From assembly GCF_014645815.1 (NCBI RefSeq), contig NZ_BMML01000002.1, positions 511,924-575,923 of the forward strand: a DNA stretch of 64,000 nucleotides. Direction: 5' to 3'. A program made the translations under genes and the position numbers. Shown here one piece after another: positions 44,573 through 54,082 of this stretch. The DNA comes from Streptomyces fuscichromogenes. Lineage in GTDB: Bacteria > Actinomycetota > Actinomycetes > Streptomycetales > Streptomycetaceae. The notes under the pieces were generated by a model. That model saw only the letters and a list, made by a program, of their open reading frames with translations. It searched no databases and was not told where the DNA came from. Within the stretch, counting starts at the first letter, position 1. Each line of letters opens with the position of its first letter.

Positions 44573-45498
44573 TGCCCCTGCCCAGCCCGCTGACCGGTGT
44601 CGTACCGCCCGTCTGCACGCCCCTGACGCCGGACCGCGAGGTGGACGTCCCCTCCCTGCGCAGGCTCGTCGACCATCTGGCGGCGGCCGGGGTGGACGGC
44701 CTGTTCGTGCTCGGCTCGACGTCGGAGGCGGCCTACCTGACGGACCGGCAGCGCAGGCTGGTCACGGAGACGGTGGTCTCCCACGCGGCCGGCCGGCTCC
44801 CGGTGCTGGCGGGCGTCATCGACATGACGACCCCCCGGGTCCTGGACCATGTCACGGCCGTCACCGCGGCCGGCGCCGACGCCGTCGTGGTCACCGCCCC
44901 CTTCTACACCCGTACCCACCCGGCCGAGATCGCCCGCCACTTCCGCCTGGTCGCGGGCCGGTCGCCGGTCCCCGTGATCGCGTACGACATCCCGGTCGCC
45001 GTCCACACCAAGCTCCCCGCCGGCCTGGTCCTGGAGCTGGCCGCCGACGGGGTGCTGGCCGGGCTGAAGGACTCCAGCGGCGACCTGGCGGCCTTCCGCG
45101 AGGTCGTCACCGGCAGCCGCGGCCTGTCCGGCTTCAGCGCGCTGACGGGGGCCGAGCTGACCGTCGACGCGGCGCTCGCGCTGGGCGCCGACGGGGCGGT
45201 ACCGGGACTGGCCAACGTCGACCCGGACGGCTACGTCCGCCTGGACCGGCTCTGCCGGGCGGGCGACTGGGAGCGGGCGCGGGCCGAGCAGGAGCGGCTG
45301 TGCGGCCTCTTCCGGATGACCGGGGCCGGGGACCCGGCCCGGATGGGCGGCAGTTCGGCGGCGCTCGGGGCGTTCAAGGCGGCGCTGCACCTGCGCGGGG
45401 TGATCGACTGCCCGGCCACCGCCGAACCCCAGGTGCCGCTGTCGCAGGAGGAGACCGAGTGCGTGGCGAAGTACCTCGCGGCGGCGGGCCTGACGTAG
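44572..45498 (+). CDS. DapA/NanA-family lyase, probable N-acetylneuraminate lyase
   Basis: 308-residue class I aldolase of the dihydrodipicolinate synthase family. Substrate loop VLGSTSEAAYLT (GSTxEA as in N-acetylneuraminate lyase, rather than GTTGE of DapA), Tyr in VIAYDIPVAVH, Schiff-base Lys in LAGLKDSSGDL. It is the last gene of a peptide-type ABC importer operon and overlaps the upstream stop by 1 base. With the secreted sialidase nearby, sialic acid cleavage to N-acetylmannosamine and pyruvate is the favoured reading. 2-keto-3-deoxy sugar acid aldolase or dehydratase activity is the main alternative. nanK and nanE are not in the window. Confidence 0.82.
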   Translation: MPLPSPLTGVVPPVCTPLTPDREVDVPSLRRLVDHLAAAGVDGLFVLGSTSEAAYLTDRQRRLVTETVVSHAAGRLPVLAGVIDMTTPRVLDHVTAVTAAGADAVVVTAPFYTRTHPAEIARHFRLVAGRSPVPVIAYDIPVAVHTKLPAGLVLELAADGVLAGLKDSSGDLAAFREVVTGSRGLSGFSALTGAELTVDAALALGADGAVPGLANVDPDGYVRLDRLCRAGDWERARAEQERLCGLFRMTGAGDPARMGGSSAALGAFKAALHLRGVIDCPATAEPQVPLSQEETECVAKYLAAAGLT

Positions 45499-45612
45499 CC
45501 GAGGGCAGCGGCCGCACGGGGCCCGGGGACAGACTCCGGCCGAGTCTAGGCACGCAGCGCCACATCGGTGATGCGAAGCGTGAAACTTGCAGGGGCGGGG
45601 GAGCCAGGTGGG

Positions 45613-45837
45613 GTGAACGCGACGAACCTCCCCATCGGCTCCTGTGCCGTCGACACCCGTACCGGACAACTGGGCATCGTGATGGGCCACGAGGGCCCCT
45701 ACGTGCAGTTGCGGCCGTACGGGGGAGGACGGGAGTGGGACGCGCACCCGGACGCCGTACGCGCCGCCACCCAGGCCGAGCGGCTCGGCGCGGCCACCGC
45801 CCACGCCGACGCCCGCGGCCGCGGCGAGGCCCCCTGA
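45613..45837 (+). CDS. Small conserved hypothetical protein
   Basis: 74 residues: VNATNLPIGSCAVDTRTGQLGIVMGHEGPYVQLRPYGGGREWDAHPDAVRAAT, a short beta-rich module with a GxVMGHEGPYVQLRP core, then an Ala-rich helix. No signal peptide or membrane segment. GTG at 45613 is chosen because it has AGGTGG close upstream and gives a compact product; a longer version could start at GTG 45568. It precedes recO on the same strand. Function unknown. Confidence 0.6.
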   Translation: MNATNLPIGSCAVDTRTGQLGIVMGHEGPYVQLRPYGGGREWDAHPDAVRAATQAERLGAATAHADARGRGEAP

Positions 45838-45885
45838 GACTCCCTCGCCCGACGGCCCCCCGCGGCGGCAGGGCAGAATGGGCGC

Positions 45886-45984
45886 ATGAGCCTGTTCCGC
45901 GACGACGGCGGCGTGCCGCGCACCCGGAGACCGGGTGCGGCGGACCGGACCGTGCCGCGGCCGGGCAGGGAGGGTGCGCGATGA
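45886..45984 (+). CDS. 32-codon ORF, degenerate duplicate of the recO 5' end
   Basis: Starts [20 protein letters not shown] and stops inside the recO start codon (ATGA). Over the first 23 residues it matches RecO ([20 protein letters not shown]...) at 15 positions without a gap, so it is a tandem duplication of the first ~70 bases of recO. It may be translated as an upstream ORF coupled to recO, or be a relic. There is no clear ribosome-binding site upstream of it. Confidence 0.6.
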   Translation: MSLFRDDGGVPRTRRPGAADRTVPRPGREGAR

Positions 45985-46730
45985 GTCTCTTCCGGGACGA
46001 CGGCATCGTCCTGCGGACCCAGAAGCTCGGTGAGGCGGACCGCATCATCACCCTGCTCACCCGCGGACACGGGCGGGTGCGGGCCGTCGCCCGCGGGGTG
46101 CGGCGGACCAAGTCGAAGTTCGGGGCCCGGCTGGAGCCCTTCTCCCATGTCGACGTGCAGTTCTTCGCCCGCGGCAGCGAGCTGGTCGGGCGCGGGCTGC
46201 CGCTGTGCACGCAGAGCGAGACCATCGCGCCGTACGGCGGCGGGATCGTCGCCGACTACACGCGGTACACCGCCGGGACCGCGATGCTGGAGACCGCCGA
46301 GCGGTTCACGGACCACGAGGGCGAGCCCGCGGTGCAGCAGTACCTGCTGCTGGTGGGAGCCCTGCGGACGCTCGCCCGGGGCGAGCACGCCCCGCATCTC
46401 GTCCTCGACGCCTTCCTGCTGCGCTCCCTCGCCGTCAACGGCTACGCACCCAGCTTCGACGCCTGCGCCAGGTGCGGCATGCCCGGCCCGAACCGCTTCT
46501 TCTCGGTCGGCTCCGGGGGCACGGTCTGCGTCGACTGCCGGGTGCCCGGCAGCGTCGTGCCCTCGCCGCAGACCCTGGTTCTGCTCGGCGCGCTCCTTAC
46601 GGGAGACTGGGAGACCGCGGACGCGGCCGAGGCACGGTACGTCCGGGAGGGCAGCGGGCTGGTGTCCGCCTATCTGCACTGGCATCTGGAGCGCGGGCTG
46701 CGCTCGCTCAGGTATGTAGAGAAGAGCTAG
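45981..46730 (+). CDS. recO: DNA repair protein RecO
   Basis: 249-residue recombination mediator that, with RecR, loads RecA onto SSB-coated DNA. N-terminal OB fold with [43 protein letters not shown], helical middle and a zinc finger CARCGMPG ... CVDC (~165-190). ATG at 45981 has AGGGAGG upstream and overlaps the stop of a 32-codon ORF that duplicates its own start. It precedes uppS by 17 bases, the conserved actinobacterial recO-uppS pair. Confidence 0.95.
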   Translation: MSLFRDDGIVLRTQKLGEADRIITLLTRGHGRVRAVARGVRRTKSKFGARLEPFSHVDVQFFARGSELVGRGLPLCTQSETIAPYGGGIVADYTRYTAGTAMLETAERFTDHEGEPAVQQYLLLVGALRTLARGEHAPHLVLDAFLLRSLAVNGYAPSFDACARCGMPGPNRFFSVGSGGTVCVDCRVPGSVVPSPQTLVLLGALLTGDWETADAAEARYVREGSGLVSAYLHWHLERGLRSLRYVEKS

Positions 46731-46747
46731 AGGGAGACGAGAAGCAC

Positions 46748-47587
46748 ATGGTCGTACGCGGGATCCTGGGGCGCCAGCGGCGTGAGTACCAGGCGCCGGA
46801 GCCGCACCCGTCCGGAGCCCGCCCGCCGAAGCTCCCGGGCGAGCTGGTCCCGGGCCATGTGGCCATCGTCATGGACGGCAACGGCCGCTGGGCGAAGGAG
46901 CGCGGGCTGCCGCGCACCGAGGGCCACAAGGTCGGCGCCGAGCAGGTGCTGGACGTGCTGCAGGGCGCCATCGAGATCGGCGTCCGCACCATCTCGCTCT
47001 ACGCCTTCTCCACCGAGAACTGGAAGCGCTCGCCCGACGAGGTCCGCTTCCTGATGAACTTCAACCGCGACTTCATCCGCAAGTCCCGCGACCAGCTCGA
47101 CGGACTCGGCGTCCGGGTGCGCTGGGCGGGCCGGATGCCCCGGCTGTGGAAGTCGGTCGCCAAGGAGCTGCAGGTCGCCCAGGAGCAGACCAAGGACAAC
47201 GACCGGCTCACCCTGTACTTCTGCATGAACTACGGCGGCCGGGCCGAGATCACCGACGCGGTGCAGTCGATCGCCGAGGAGGTCAGGGCGGGCCGGCTCG
47301 ACCCGTCGAAGATCAGCGAGAAGACCATCCAGAAGCACCTCTACTACGGGGACATGCCCGATGTGGACATGTTCCTGCGGCCCAGCGGCGAGCAGCGCAC
47401 CTCCAACTACCTGATCTGGCAGAGCGCCTACGCCGAGATGGTCTTCCAGGACGTGCTGTGGCCCGACTTCGACCGCCGCGACCTGTGGCGCGCGTGCGTC
47501 GAATACGCCTCCCGCGACCGGCGGTTCGGCGGGGCCGTCCCCAACGAGGAGCTACTGGCCATGGAGGGCAACCAGGAGGGCAACTGA
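46748..47587 (+). CDS. uppS: Isoprenyl transferase (undecaprenyl diphosphate synthase family)
   Basis: 279-residue cis-prenyltransferase that makes the long-chain polyprenyl diphosphate carrier for peptidoglycan. [29 protein letters not shown] holds the catalytic Asp. [31 protein letters not shown] and the C-terminal [27 protein letters not shown] are the other conserved regions. ATG at 46748 keeps the ~35-residue N-terminal extension common in actinobacteria. It is adjacent to recO, as in mycobacteria. Confidence 0.95.
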   Translation: MVVRGILGRQRREYQAPEPHPSGARPPKLPGELVPGHVAIVMDGNGRWAKERGLPRTEGHKVGAEQVLDVLQGAIEIGVRTISLYAFSTENWKRSPDEVRFLMNFNRDFIRKSRDQLDGLGVRVRWAGRMPRLWKSVAKELQVAQEQTKDNDRLTLYFCMNYGGRAEITDAVQSIAEEVRAGRLDPSKISEKTIQKHLYYGDMPDVDMFLRPSGEQRTSNYLIWQSAYAEMVFQDVLWPDFDRRDLWRACVEYASRDRRFGGAVPNEELLAMEGNQEGN

Positions 47588-47674
47588 CCGCCACCCGCCG
47601 TTCATGAGGGCCGTCGAGGATGCGGAAGATCCATCCTGGCCACCCCCCGGTCTCCCGCCTCTGGAACGGTCCTC

Positions 47675-49027
47675 ATGAAGCGCGTCATCCCTGTTGTCTC
47701 CCTCGGCGCCCTGCTCCTGACCGCGCTGCCCGCGCACGCCACGGACTCCGGGCCCGGCCACCGCGACAGCTACGGCACCAAGGCCGTCTACGCCCCCGGA
47801 CAGAACCCGCGGACCTACCAGCAGCCGCCCGCCGGTTACACCGCAGTCTTCACCGAGAACGTCTCCCGGCACGGCTCCCGCTCCGCCACCGACGGCGAGG
47901 ACGGCGACACGATCCTCGCGCTCTGGAACCAGGCCGCGGCCGACGGCCAACTCACCGCCCGCGGCAGGAAGTTCGGCCCGGACGTAGAGGCCCTCGAAGC
48001 GGCCATGAGCGCCGTCGGCTACGGCAACCTCAGCGGCCGCGGCAAGGACGAACTCCGGGCCACCGCCGTCCGCCTGGAGAAGCGCCTGCCGGGTCTGTTC
48101 TCCTCGATCGCCGCGAACGGCGAGAAGATCGACGTCGTCAGCTCCGGCCAGGGCCGCGCGGTCGACAGCGGTACGGTCTTCGCCACCGCCCTCACCGACG
48201 CCGACCCGGCGCTGAAGGCCTCGCTCGGCACCGCGCGCGTCGACAAGAACCTGCTCTACTTCCACAAGTCGGCCGGCGGCGCCGACTACCAGAAGTGGCT
48301 GGCGAACGACGAGCGCCTCGCCTCGACCCTGAAGGCGGTCACCGACCAGCCGGCCTCGCACAGGGCGGCGGCCCGGGTCCTCGGCAGGATCTTCAAGCCG
48401 GCGTTCGTCCAGCGCATCGTGAACGGCGAGTTCGCCGCCACCGCCGACGACATCACCGCCGCCACCGCCGTCTACAACCTCTACGCCATCGCGCCCGCCA
48501 TGAGCGAGGAGAGCCCGGACGGCAGGGGCTGGGACTTCGGCCGCTACCTCGCCCCGCGCGACGCGGCCTGGTTCGGCTACCTCAGCGACGCCGAGGACTT
48601 CTACGAGAAGGGCCCGAGCTTCTCCGACAGCGACATCACCTACAAGATGGCCCAGCCCCTCCTCGACGACCTCTTCAAGCAGGTCGAGGCCAAGCGCGAC
48701 GGCACCAGCACCCTCGGCGCCGAACTCCGCTTCACCCACGCCGAGGAGATCATCCCGCTGGCCGCGCTGATGGGGCTGCCGGGCAGCGAGAAGGCGGCGA
48801 CGCCGGGCGGGACGTACACGTACGCGAACAACCCGTGGCGCGGCGCCGAGGTCGCCTCCCTCGCCTCCAATATCCAGTGGGACGTCTACAGGAAGGGCGA
48901 CGACTACCTCGTCCGCATGCTCTACAACGAGAAGGAGATCGCGTTCAAGACGGGCTGCAAGCCCGTCTCGAAGGGCAGCAGGTTCTACGACCTGAACGAG
49001 TTGGAGCGCTGCTTCGACCGAAGCTGA
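47675..49027 (+). CDS. Secreted histidine phosphatase, MINPP/phytase-like
   Basis: 450 residues. A signal peptide (MKRVIPVVSLGALLLTALPAHA, cleavage ~22) and a branch 2 histidine phosphatase domain: RHGSR at residues 65-69 (catalytic His66) and proton donor HAEE at ~355. The HAE form instead of HD is typical of multiple inositol polyphosphate phosphatases, so it may release phosphate from phytate. One GTTCATGAGG unit resembling a PHO-box half site lies at ~47600, but the adjacent repeats are poor. It is an insertion between uppS and zur. Confidence 0.85.
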   Translation: MKRVIPVVSLGALLLTALPAHATDSGPGHRDSYGTKAVYAPGQNPRTYQQPPAGYTAVFTENVSRHGSRSATDGEDGDTILALWNQAAADGQLTARGRKFGPDVEALEAAMSAVGYGNLSGRGKDELRATAVRLEKRLPGLFSSIAANGEKIDVVSSGQGRAVDSGTVFATALTDADPALKASLGTARVDKNLLYFHKSAGGADYQKWLANDERLASTLKAVTDQPASHRAAARVLGRIFKPAFVQRIVNGEFAATADDITAATAVYNLYAIAPAMSEESPDGRGWDFGRYLAPRDAAWFGYLSDAEDFYEKGPSFSDSDITYKMAQPLLDDLFKQVEAKRDGTSTLGAELRFTHAEEIIPLAALMGLPGSEKAATPGGTYTYANNPWRGAEVASLASNIQWDVYRKGDDYLVRMLYNEKEIAFKTGCKPVSKGSRFYDLNELERCFDRS

Positions 49028-49035
49028 ACCGGGCG

Positions 49036-49232
49036 GGGGGCGGGGTGGGGACGCTTACCGGCGCTTGCAGGGTGCCGCCGCGCCCACCCTCCCCCACTCT
49101 CGGCTTCGCTCGACCGGGGGGACCCCCATCGCCCTGCGGCACGCCTGCCCGCAGCTGGGAGGATGCGGCGGGGCAGCGCCCCGTCAGGGGCGCGGGGAAC
49201 TGCGCGACCAGCCCCCACCGGGGCGCGGCCGA
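49036..49232 (+). repeat. Composite dispersed repeat, about 190 bp, copy B
   Basis: Nearly colinear with 10578-10771: TACCGGCGC, GGGTGCCGCCGCGCCCACCC, the CTCCCCCACTCTCGG hairpin, CATCGCCCTGCGGCACGCCT and the GGGGCGCGGGGAACTGCGCG core. It fills the gap between the phosphatase gene and the convergent zur. Confidence 0.87.
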
Positions 49233-49241
49233 AGAACCGGC

Positions 49242-49652
49242 TCAGCCCGCGGCGCACTCCGCGCACGTACCGAAGATCTCCACGGTGTGGGCGACATTGA
49301 CGTAGCCGTGCTCGGCGGCGATCGCCTCCGCCCACTTCTCGACGGCGGGGCCCTCGACCTCCACCGCCTTGCCGCACACCCGGCAGACCAGGTGGTGATG
49401 GTGCTCCCCCGTGGAGCACCGCCGGTACACCGACTCGCCCTCGGACGTGCGCAGGACGTCGACCTCGCCGGCGTCGGCGAGGGACTGGAGGGTGCGGTAG
49501 ACGGTCGTGAGGCCGACCGAGTCGCCCTTGTGCTTGAGCATGTCGTGCAGTTCCTGCGCGCTGCGGAACTCCTCGACCTCGTCCAGGGCCGCCGCCACGG
49601 CTGCCCGCTGGCGGGTCGAGCGGCCCTTCACGGGCGGTCCAGCGGTCGTCAC
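49242..49652 (-). CDS. zur: Zinc uptake regulator, Fur family
   Basis: 136-residue Fur-family repressor. Winged helix ~20-85 (FRSAQELHDMLKHKGDSVGLTTVYRTLQSLADAGEVDVLRT), metal sites HHHHLVCRVCGK (Cys-x2-Cys) and FGTCAECAAG at the C-terminus. GTG at 49652 has AGGAGG 6 bases upstream. It lies next to znuBCA on the same strand and near glyS, the conserved position of zur in actinobacteria, which supports zinc rather than iron. It should repress znuA through the box at 52351-52365. Confidence 0.93.
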   Translation of the reverse strand: MTTAGPPVKGRSTRQRAAVAAALDEVEEFRSAQELHDMLKHKGDSVGLTTVYRTLQSLADAGEVDVLRTSEGESVYRRCSTGEHHHHLVCRVCGKAVEVEGPAVEKWAEAIAAEHGYVNVAHTVEIFGTCAECAAG

Positions 49653-49713
49653 CGGTTGCCTCCTCACGTCACTGCCTCTGCCGGGCCATTGTGCCAGCCC
49701 GGATCGGGGGCGG

Positions 49714-50616
49714 TCAGACGCCGACCTCGTCGGCGGCCCCCCGGGTGGCCGGAATCGCGCACTCGGGCGGGTCCCCGGCGGGCCGCCGCGCGGCGGCCGC
49801 GCGGGCGCGTCGGCGGGCCAGCGGCGCGGCCAGCGCGGTCAGCAGGAGGAACGCGGCGATGGTCAGCAGCACGATGGTCGCACCGGGCGGCACGTCCTGG
49901 TAGTACGACGTCACCGTGCCGCTGATCGTCACCGTCACGCCCAGCGCCGTCGCGATCGCGAGCGTCGCGGTGAAGCTCCGGGTCAGCTGCTGGGCGGCCG
50001 CCACCGGCACCACCATCAGCGCCGACACCAGGATCAGCCCCACGACCCGCATGGCCACGGTCACGGTGACCGCCGCCGTCACCGCGGTGAGCAGGTTCAG
50101 CGCGCGCACCGGCAGGCCGGTGACCCGGGCGAACTCCTCGTCCTGGCTCACCGCGAAGAGCTGCCGGCGCAGGCCGAGGGTGACCACGACCACGAACGCG
50201 GCCAGGATCGAGATCGCGGTCACGTCGGACGGGGACACCGTCGAGAGCGAGCCGAAGAGATACGAGCTCAGGTTGGCGTTGGAGCCGCCCGGGGCGAGGT
50301 TCACGAACATCACGCCGCCGGCCATGCCGCCGTAGAAGAGCATGGCGAGGGCGATGTCGCCGCGGGTCCTGCCGTACCAGCGGATCAGTTCCATGAGGAC
50401 CGAGCCGAGTACGGAGACCGCGGTCGCCATCCACACCGGCGAGGTGTTCAGCAGGAAGCCGAGGCCGACGCCGGTCATCGCCACGTGCCCGATGCCGTCG
50501 CCCATCAGGGGCTGGCGGCGCTGGACCAGGTAGATGCCGATCGCGGGGGCGGTGACGCCGACCAGGACGGCGGCGACGAGCGCCCGCTGCATGAAGGCGA
50601 AGTCGAGGAGTTCCAT
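49714..50616 (-). CDS. znuB: Zinc ABC transporter permease
   Basis: 300-residue ABC-3 family permease with eight or nine helices, which moves zinc inward with ZnuC and ZnuA. MELLDFAFMQRALVAAVLVGVTAPAIGIYLVQRRQPLMGDGIGHVAMTGVGLG is the family N-terminus. ATG at 50616 overlaps the znuC stop by 1 base (TGATG). The C-terminus (RRRARAAAARRPAGDPPECAIPATRGAADEVGV) is a non-conserved tail. It is followed by zur after 61 bases, so zinc repression may include zur itself. Confidence 0.94.
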   Translation of the reverse strand: MELLDFAFMQRALVAAVLVGVTAPAIGIYLVQRRQPLMGDGIGHVAMTGVGLGFLLNTSPVWMATAVSVLGSVLMELIRWYGRTRGDIALAMLFYGGMAGGVMFVNLAPGGSNANLSSYLFGSLSTVSPSDVTAISILAAFVVVVTLGLRRQLFAVSQDEEFARVTGLPVRALNLLTAVTAAVTVTVAMRVVGLILVSALMVVPVAAAQQLTRSFTATLAIATALGVTVTISGTVTSYYQDVPPGATIVLLTIAAFLLLTALAAPLARRRARAAAARRPAGDPPECAIPATRGAADEVGV

Positions 50617-51398
50617 CAGTTCAGCAGTCCCGTGCGCTGGGGGGTGTGCTCGTGCGGGTGCACGTGGTCGTGGCCGGGGAGGGCGTGCTGGCCCACGGCC
50701 CGCGGGGGCGGCCCGTCGTGCAGGACGCAGCCGTCGCGGAGGACCACCGCGCGGTCGATCAGGGGCTCCAGCGGGCCCAGTTCGTGCAGGACCAGCAGGA
50801 CCGTGGCGCCCTGGGCGACCTGTTCGCGCAGGGTGGCGGCGAGGATCTCCTGACTGGCCAGGTCGACGCCGGCCATCGGCTCGTCCATGACCAGCAGTTC
50901 GGGTTCGGCGACCAGCGCGCGGGCGATCAGCACCCGCTGGTGCTGGCCGCCCGAGAGCGCCTCGACGTTGTCCCTGGCCCGGTCCGCCATGCCGACCAGT
51001 TCCAGGGCGTGCCGTACGGCCGCGTGGTCGGCCTTGCGGAAGAGGCCGAACCGGGTGCGGGACAGGCGGCCCGAGGAGACGATCTCGGTCACGGTCGCCG
51101 GGACGCCGCCCGCGGCCGTGGTGCGCTGCGGGACGTACCCGATCCGCCACCAGTCCCGGAACGCCCTGCGCTCGGCGCCGAACAGCTCGATCTCGCCGGC
51201 GCTCACCGGTACCTGTCCGATGACCGACCGGATCGCCGTCGACTTGCCGGAGCCGTTCGCGCCGAGCAGCGCGACCACCTCGCCGCGGCGCACGGTGAGG
51301 TCGATGCCGCGCAGCACCGGGCGGCCGCCCAGTTCGGCGCGGACCCCGCGCATCGCCAGGACGGGTTCGCCGGTCGTCATCTCGTCGTCTTTCGTCAT
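50616..51398 (-). CDS. znuC: Zinc ABC transporter ATPase
   Basis: 260-residue ATPase. Walker A GANGSGKS, Q-loop GYVPQRTTAAGGVPATVTEIVSSG, signature LSGGQHQR, Walker B LLVMDEPMAGVD, H-loop LHELG. The His-rich C-terminus (HALPGHDHVHPHEH) could bind zinc. ATG at 51398 is chosen at the overlap with the znuA stop (ATGA). The frame continues open upstream through znuA and glyS, but no start there is credible. Order znuA-znuC-znuB. Confidence 0.95.
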   Translation of the reverse strand: MTKDDEMTTGEPVLAMRGVRAELGGRPVLRGIDLTVRRGEVVALLGANGSGKSTAIRSVIGQVPVSAGEIELFGAERRAFRDWWRIGYVPQRTTAAGGVPATVTEIVSSGRLSRTRFGLFRKADHAAVRHALELVGMADRARDNVEALSGGQHQRVLIARALVAEPELLVMDEPMAGVDLASQEILAATLREQVAQGATVLLVLHELGPLEPLIDRAVVLRDGCVLHDGPPPRAVGQHALPGHDHVHPHEHTPQRTGLLN

Positions 51399-52351
51399 GC
51401 GGCGCCCAGCGCCTGCCGCAGGGCCTTGAGGTTGGCCTCCTGGACCGCGAAGTAGTCCCGGCCGCGGGACTTGGCCGTGATGCCCTCGATCGGGTCGAGG
51501 ACGTCCGTCCGCAGCCCGGCGTCGGCGGCGATGGTCTTGGCGGTCCTGTCGCTGACGAGCGTCTCGTAGAACACGGTGGTGACGCCGTCGGCCTTGGCCA
51601 TGGTCTCGAGGTCCTTGACGCGGGCCGCGCTCGGTTCCGACTCGGGGTCGAGGCCGTTGATGGCCTCCTCGGTCAGGCCGTAGCGCTCGGCGAGGTAGCC
51701 GAAGGCGGCGTGGGTGGTGATGAAGACCTTGGACTTCGTGTCCGCGAGGCCGTCCTTGAACTGCGTGTTCAGGTCGTCGAGCTTCTTCACCAGGGCCGCG
51801 GTGTTCTTCTTGTAGTCGGCCGCGTGGTCCGGGTCGGCCTTCTCGAAGGCCTTGCCGACGCCCTCGGCGACCTGGGCGTAGCGCACCGGGTCGAGCCAGA
51901 TGTGGGGGTCGAGGCCGGACAGCTCCTCGTTCTTGGAGGTGTCGTGCGAGGCGGCGTGCCCGCCGACCTCGTTGCCGTGCTTCTCCAGCGTGGTCAGGGA
52001 GGCGGCGTCGATCTTCGTCTTCAGCCCGGACTGGGCGACCGCGTCGTCCACGGAGGGCTGCAGGTTCTTCAGGTAGAGCACCGCGTCGGACTGCTGGAGC
52101 ATCGCCGTCTGCCGGGCGCTGATCTCCAGGTCGTGCGGCTCCTGGCCGGGCTGGGTGAGGCTGGTGACGTGGACGTGGCTGCCGCCGATCCGATCGGCGA
52201 GGTAGGCCATCGGGTAGAACGACGCGACGACGTCGAACTTGCCGGTCTGGGCCGCCGTGGCGTTGCCGCCGCAGGCCGTGAGGGTGGCTATGCCGAGTGC
52301 GGTGACGGTGGTCGCGGCGGCCGCGGGTATGAGGCCTCGTCGTACGTTCAT
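51395..52351 (-). CDS. znuA: Zinc-binding lipoprotein of ABC transporter
   Basis: 318-residue cluster A-I binding protein. Signal and lipobox LTAC with Cys27. Zinc ligands: His in QEPHDLEIS, His in GLDPHIWLDP, His in TTHAAFGYLAERYGL and a C-terminal Asp/Glu. The loop EKHGNEVGGHAASHD is the His-rich zinc-scavenging region. ATG at 52351 sits inside the Zur box, and the -10 element is only about 10 bases upstream, so the mRNA may be near-leaderless; no Shine-Dalgarno is visible. Confidence 0.93.
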   Translation of the reverse strand: MNVRRGLIPAAAATTVTALGIATLTACGGNATAAQTGKFDVVASFYPMAYLADRIGGSHVHVTSLTQPGQEPHDLEISARQTAMLQQSDAVLYLKNLQPSVDDAVAQSGLKTKIDAASLTTLEKHGNEVGGHAASHDTSKNEELSGLDPHIWLDPVRYAQVAEGVGKAFEKADPDHAADYKKNTAALVKKLDDLNTQFKDGLADTKSKVFITTHAAFGYLAERYGLTEEAINGLDPESEPSAARVKDLETMAKADGVTTVFYETLVSDRTAKTIAADAGLRTDVLDPIEGITAKSRGRDYFAVQEANLKALRQALGAA

Positions 52352-52365
52352 GAGAGTCATTTTCA
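52351..52365. promoter_or_regulatory. Zur box overlapping the znuA start
   Basis: TGAGAGTCATTTTCA matches TGAAAATCATTTTCA, the actinobacterial Zur consensus, at 13 of 15 bases. On the - strand it covers the -10 region and the znuA start codon, so Zur binding would block transcription. Confidence 0.75.
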
Positions 52366-52388
52366 ACAAACATGGAAACCGTTGTCAA
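52359..52388 (-). promoter_or_regulatory. znuA promoter
   Basis: TTGACA (52388-52383) and GAAAAT (52364-52359), spacer 18 bases. The predicted transcript start is within a few bases of the ATG at 52351. Confidence 0.5.
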
Positions 52389-52514
52389 CAAGCCTGGGTG
52401 AGAGGCCGGTAAGCGATACCGATTTGGTCGAGGGGGAGCCCCCGCCGGTAACCTGAAGCATTCGCTCTGAAGCATTCTCGCTTCGTCGCCCGTCGTCGTA
52501 ATGAAGAGAGCACC

Positions 52515-53897
<1,383 letters not shown>

Positions 53898-53921
53898 GCC
53901 CGCGGCCCTTCCGCCTTTCTC

Positions 53922-53962
53922 GCCCACCCTCCCACCCGACTCGTCGGCCGGAGGGTGGGCGT
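53922..53962. terminator. glyS terminator
   Basis: Perfect 12-bp stem CGCCCACCCTCC (53922-53933) and GGAGGGTGGGCG (53951-53962), 17-base loop, followed by TTTC. It lies between glyS and a convergent gene. Confidence 0.83.
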
Positions 53963-54082
53963 TTCGGGTACCGGGGAGGGCAGCCGGCCGCGGAGATCCA
54001 CCGGCCGGTGTCCGGCACCGCCGGCATCCGCCGCTGTGGGCCGATCGCCGTTGCGGCAGGAGAGGCGGGGCGTCCTGCTTCC

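Noticed and set aside
44572..45498. The lyase as lysine-pathway DapA
   Set aside because: It is coupled to an ABC importer operon and has GSTSEA in place of GTTGE, so a catabolic lyase is more likely than biosynthetic DapA.
45886..45984. The 32-codon ORF as an alternative recO start
   Set aside because: Its frame differs from recO and it ends at recO's start codon, so it cannot be an extended RecO.
47600..47640. PHO box upstream of the histidine phosphatase
   Set aside because: Only one GTTCATGAGG unit fits the consensus; the next two 11-base repeats do not. Not enough to claim PhoP control.
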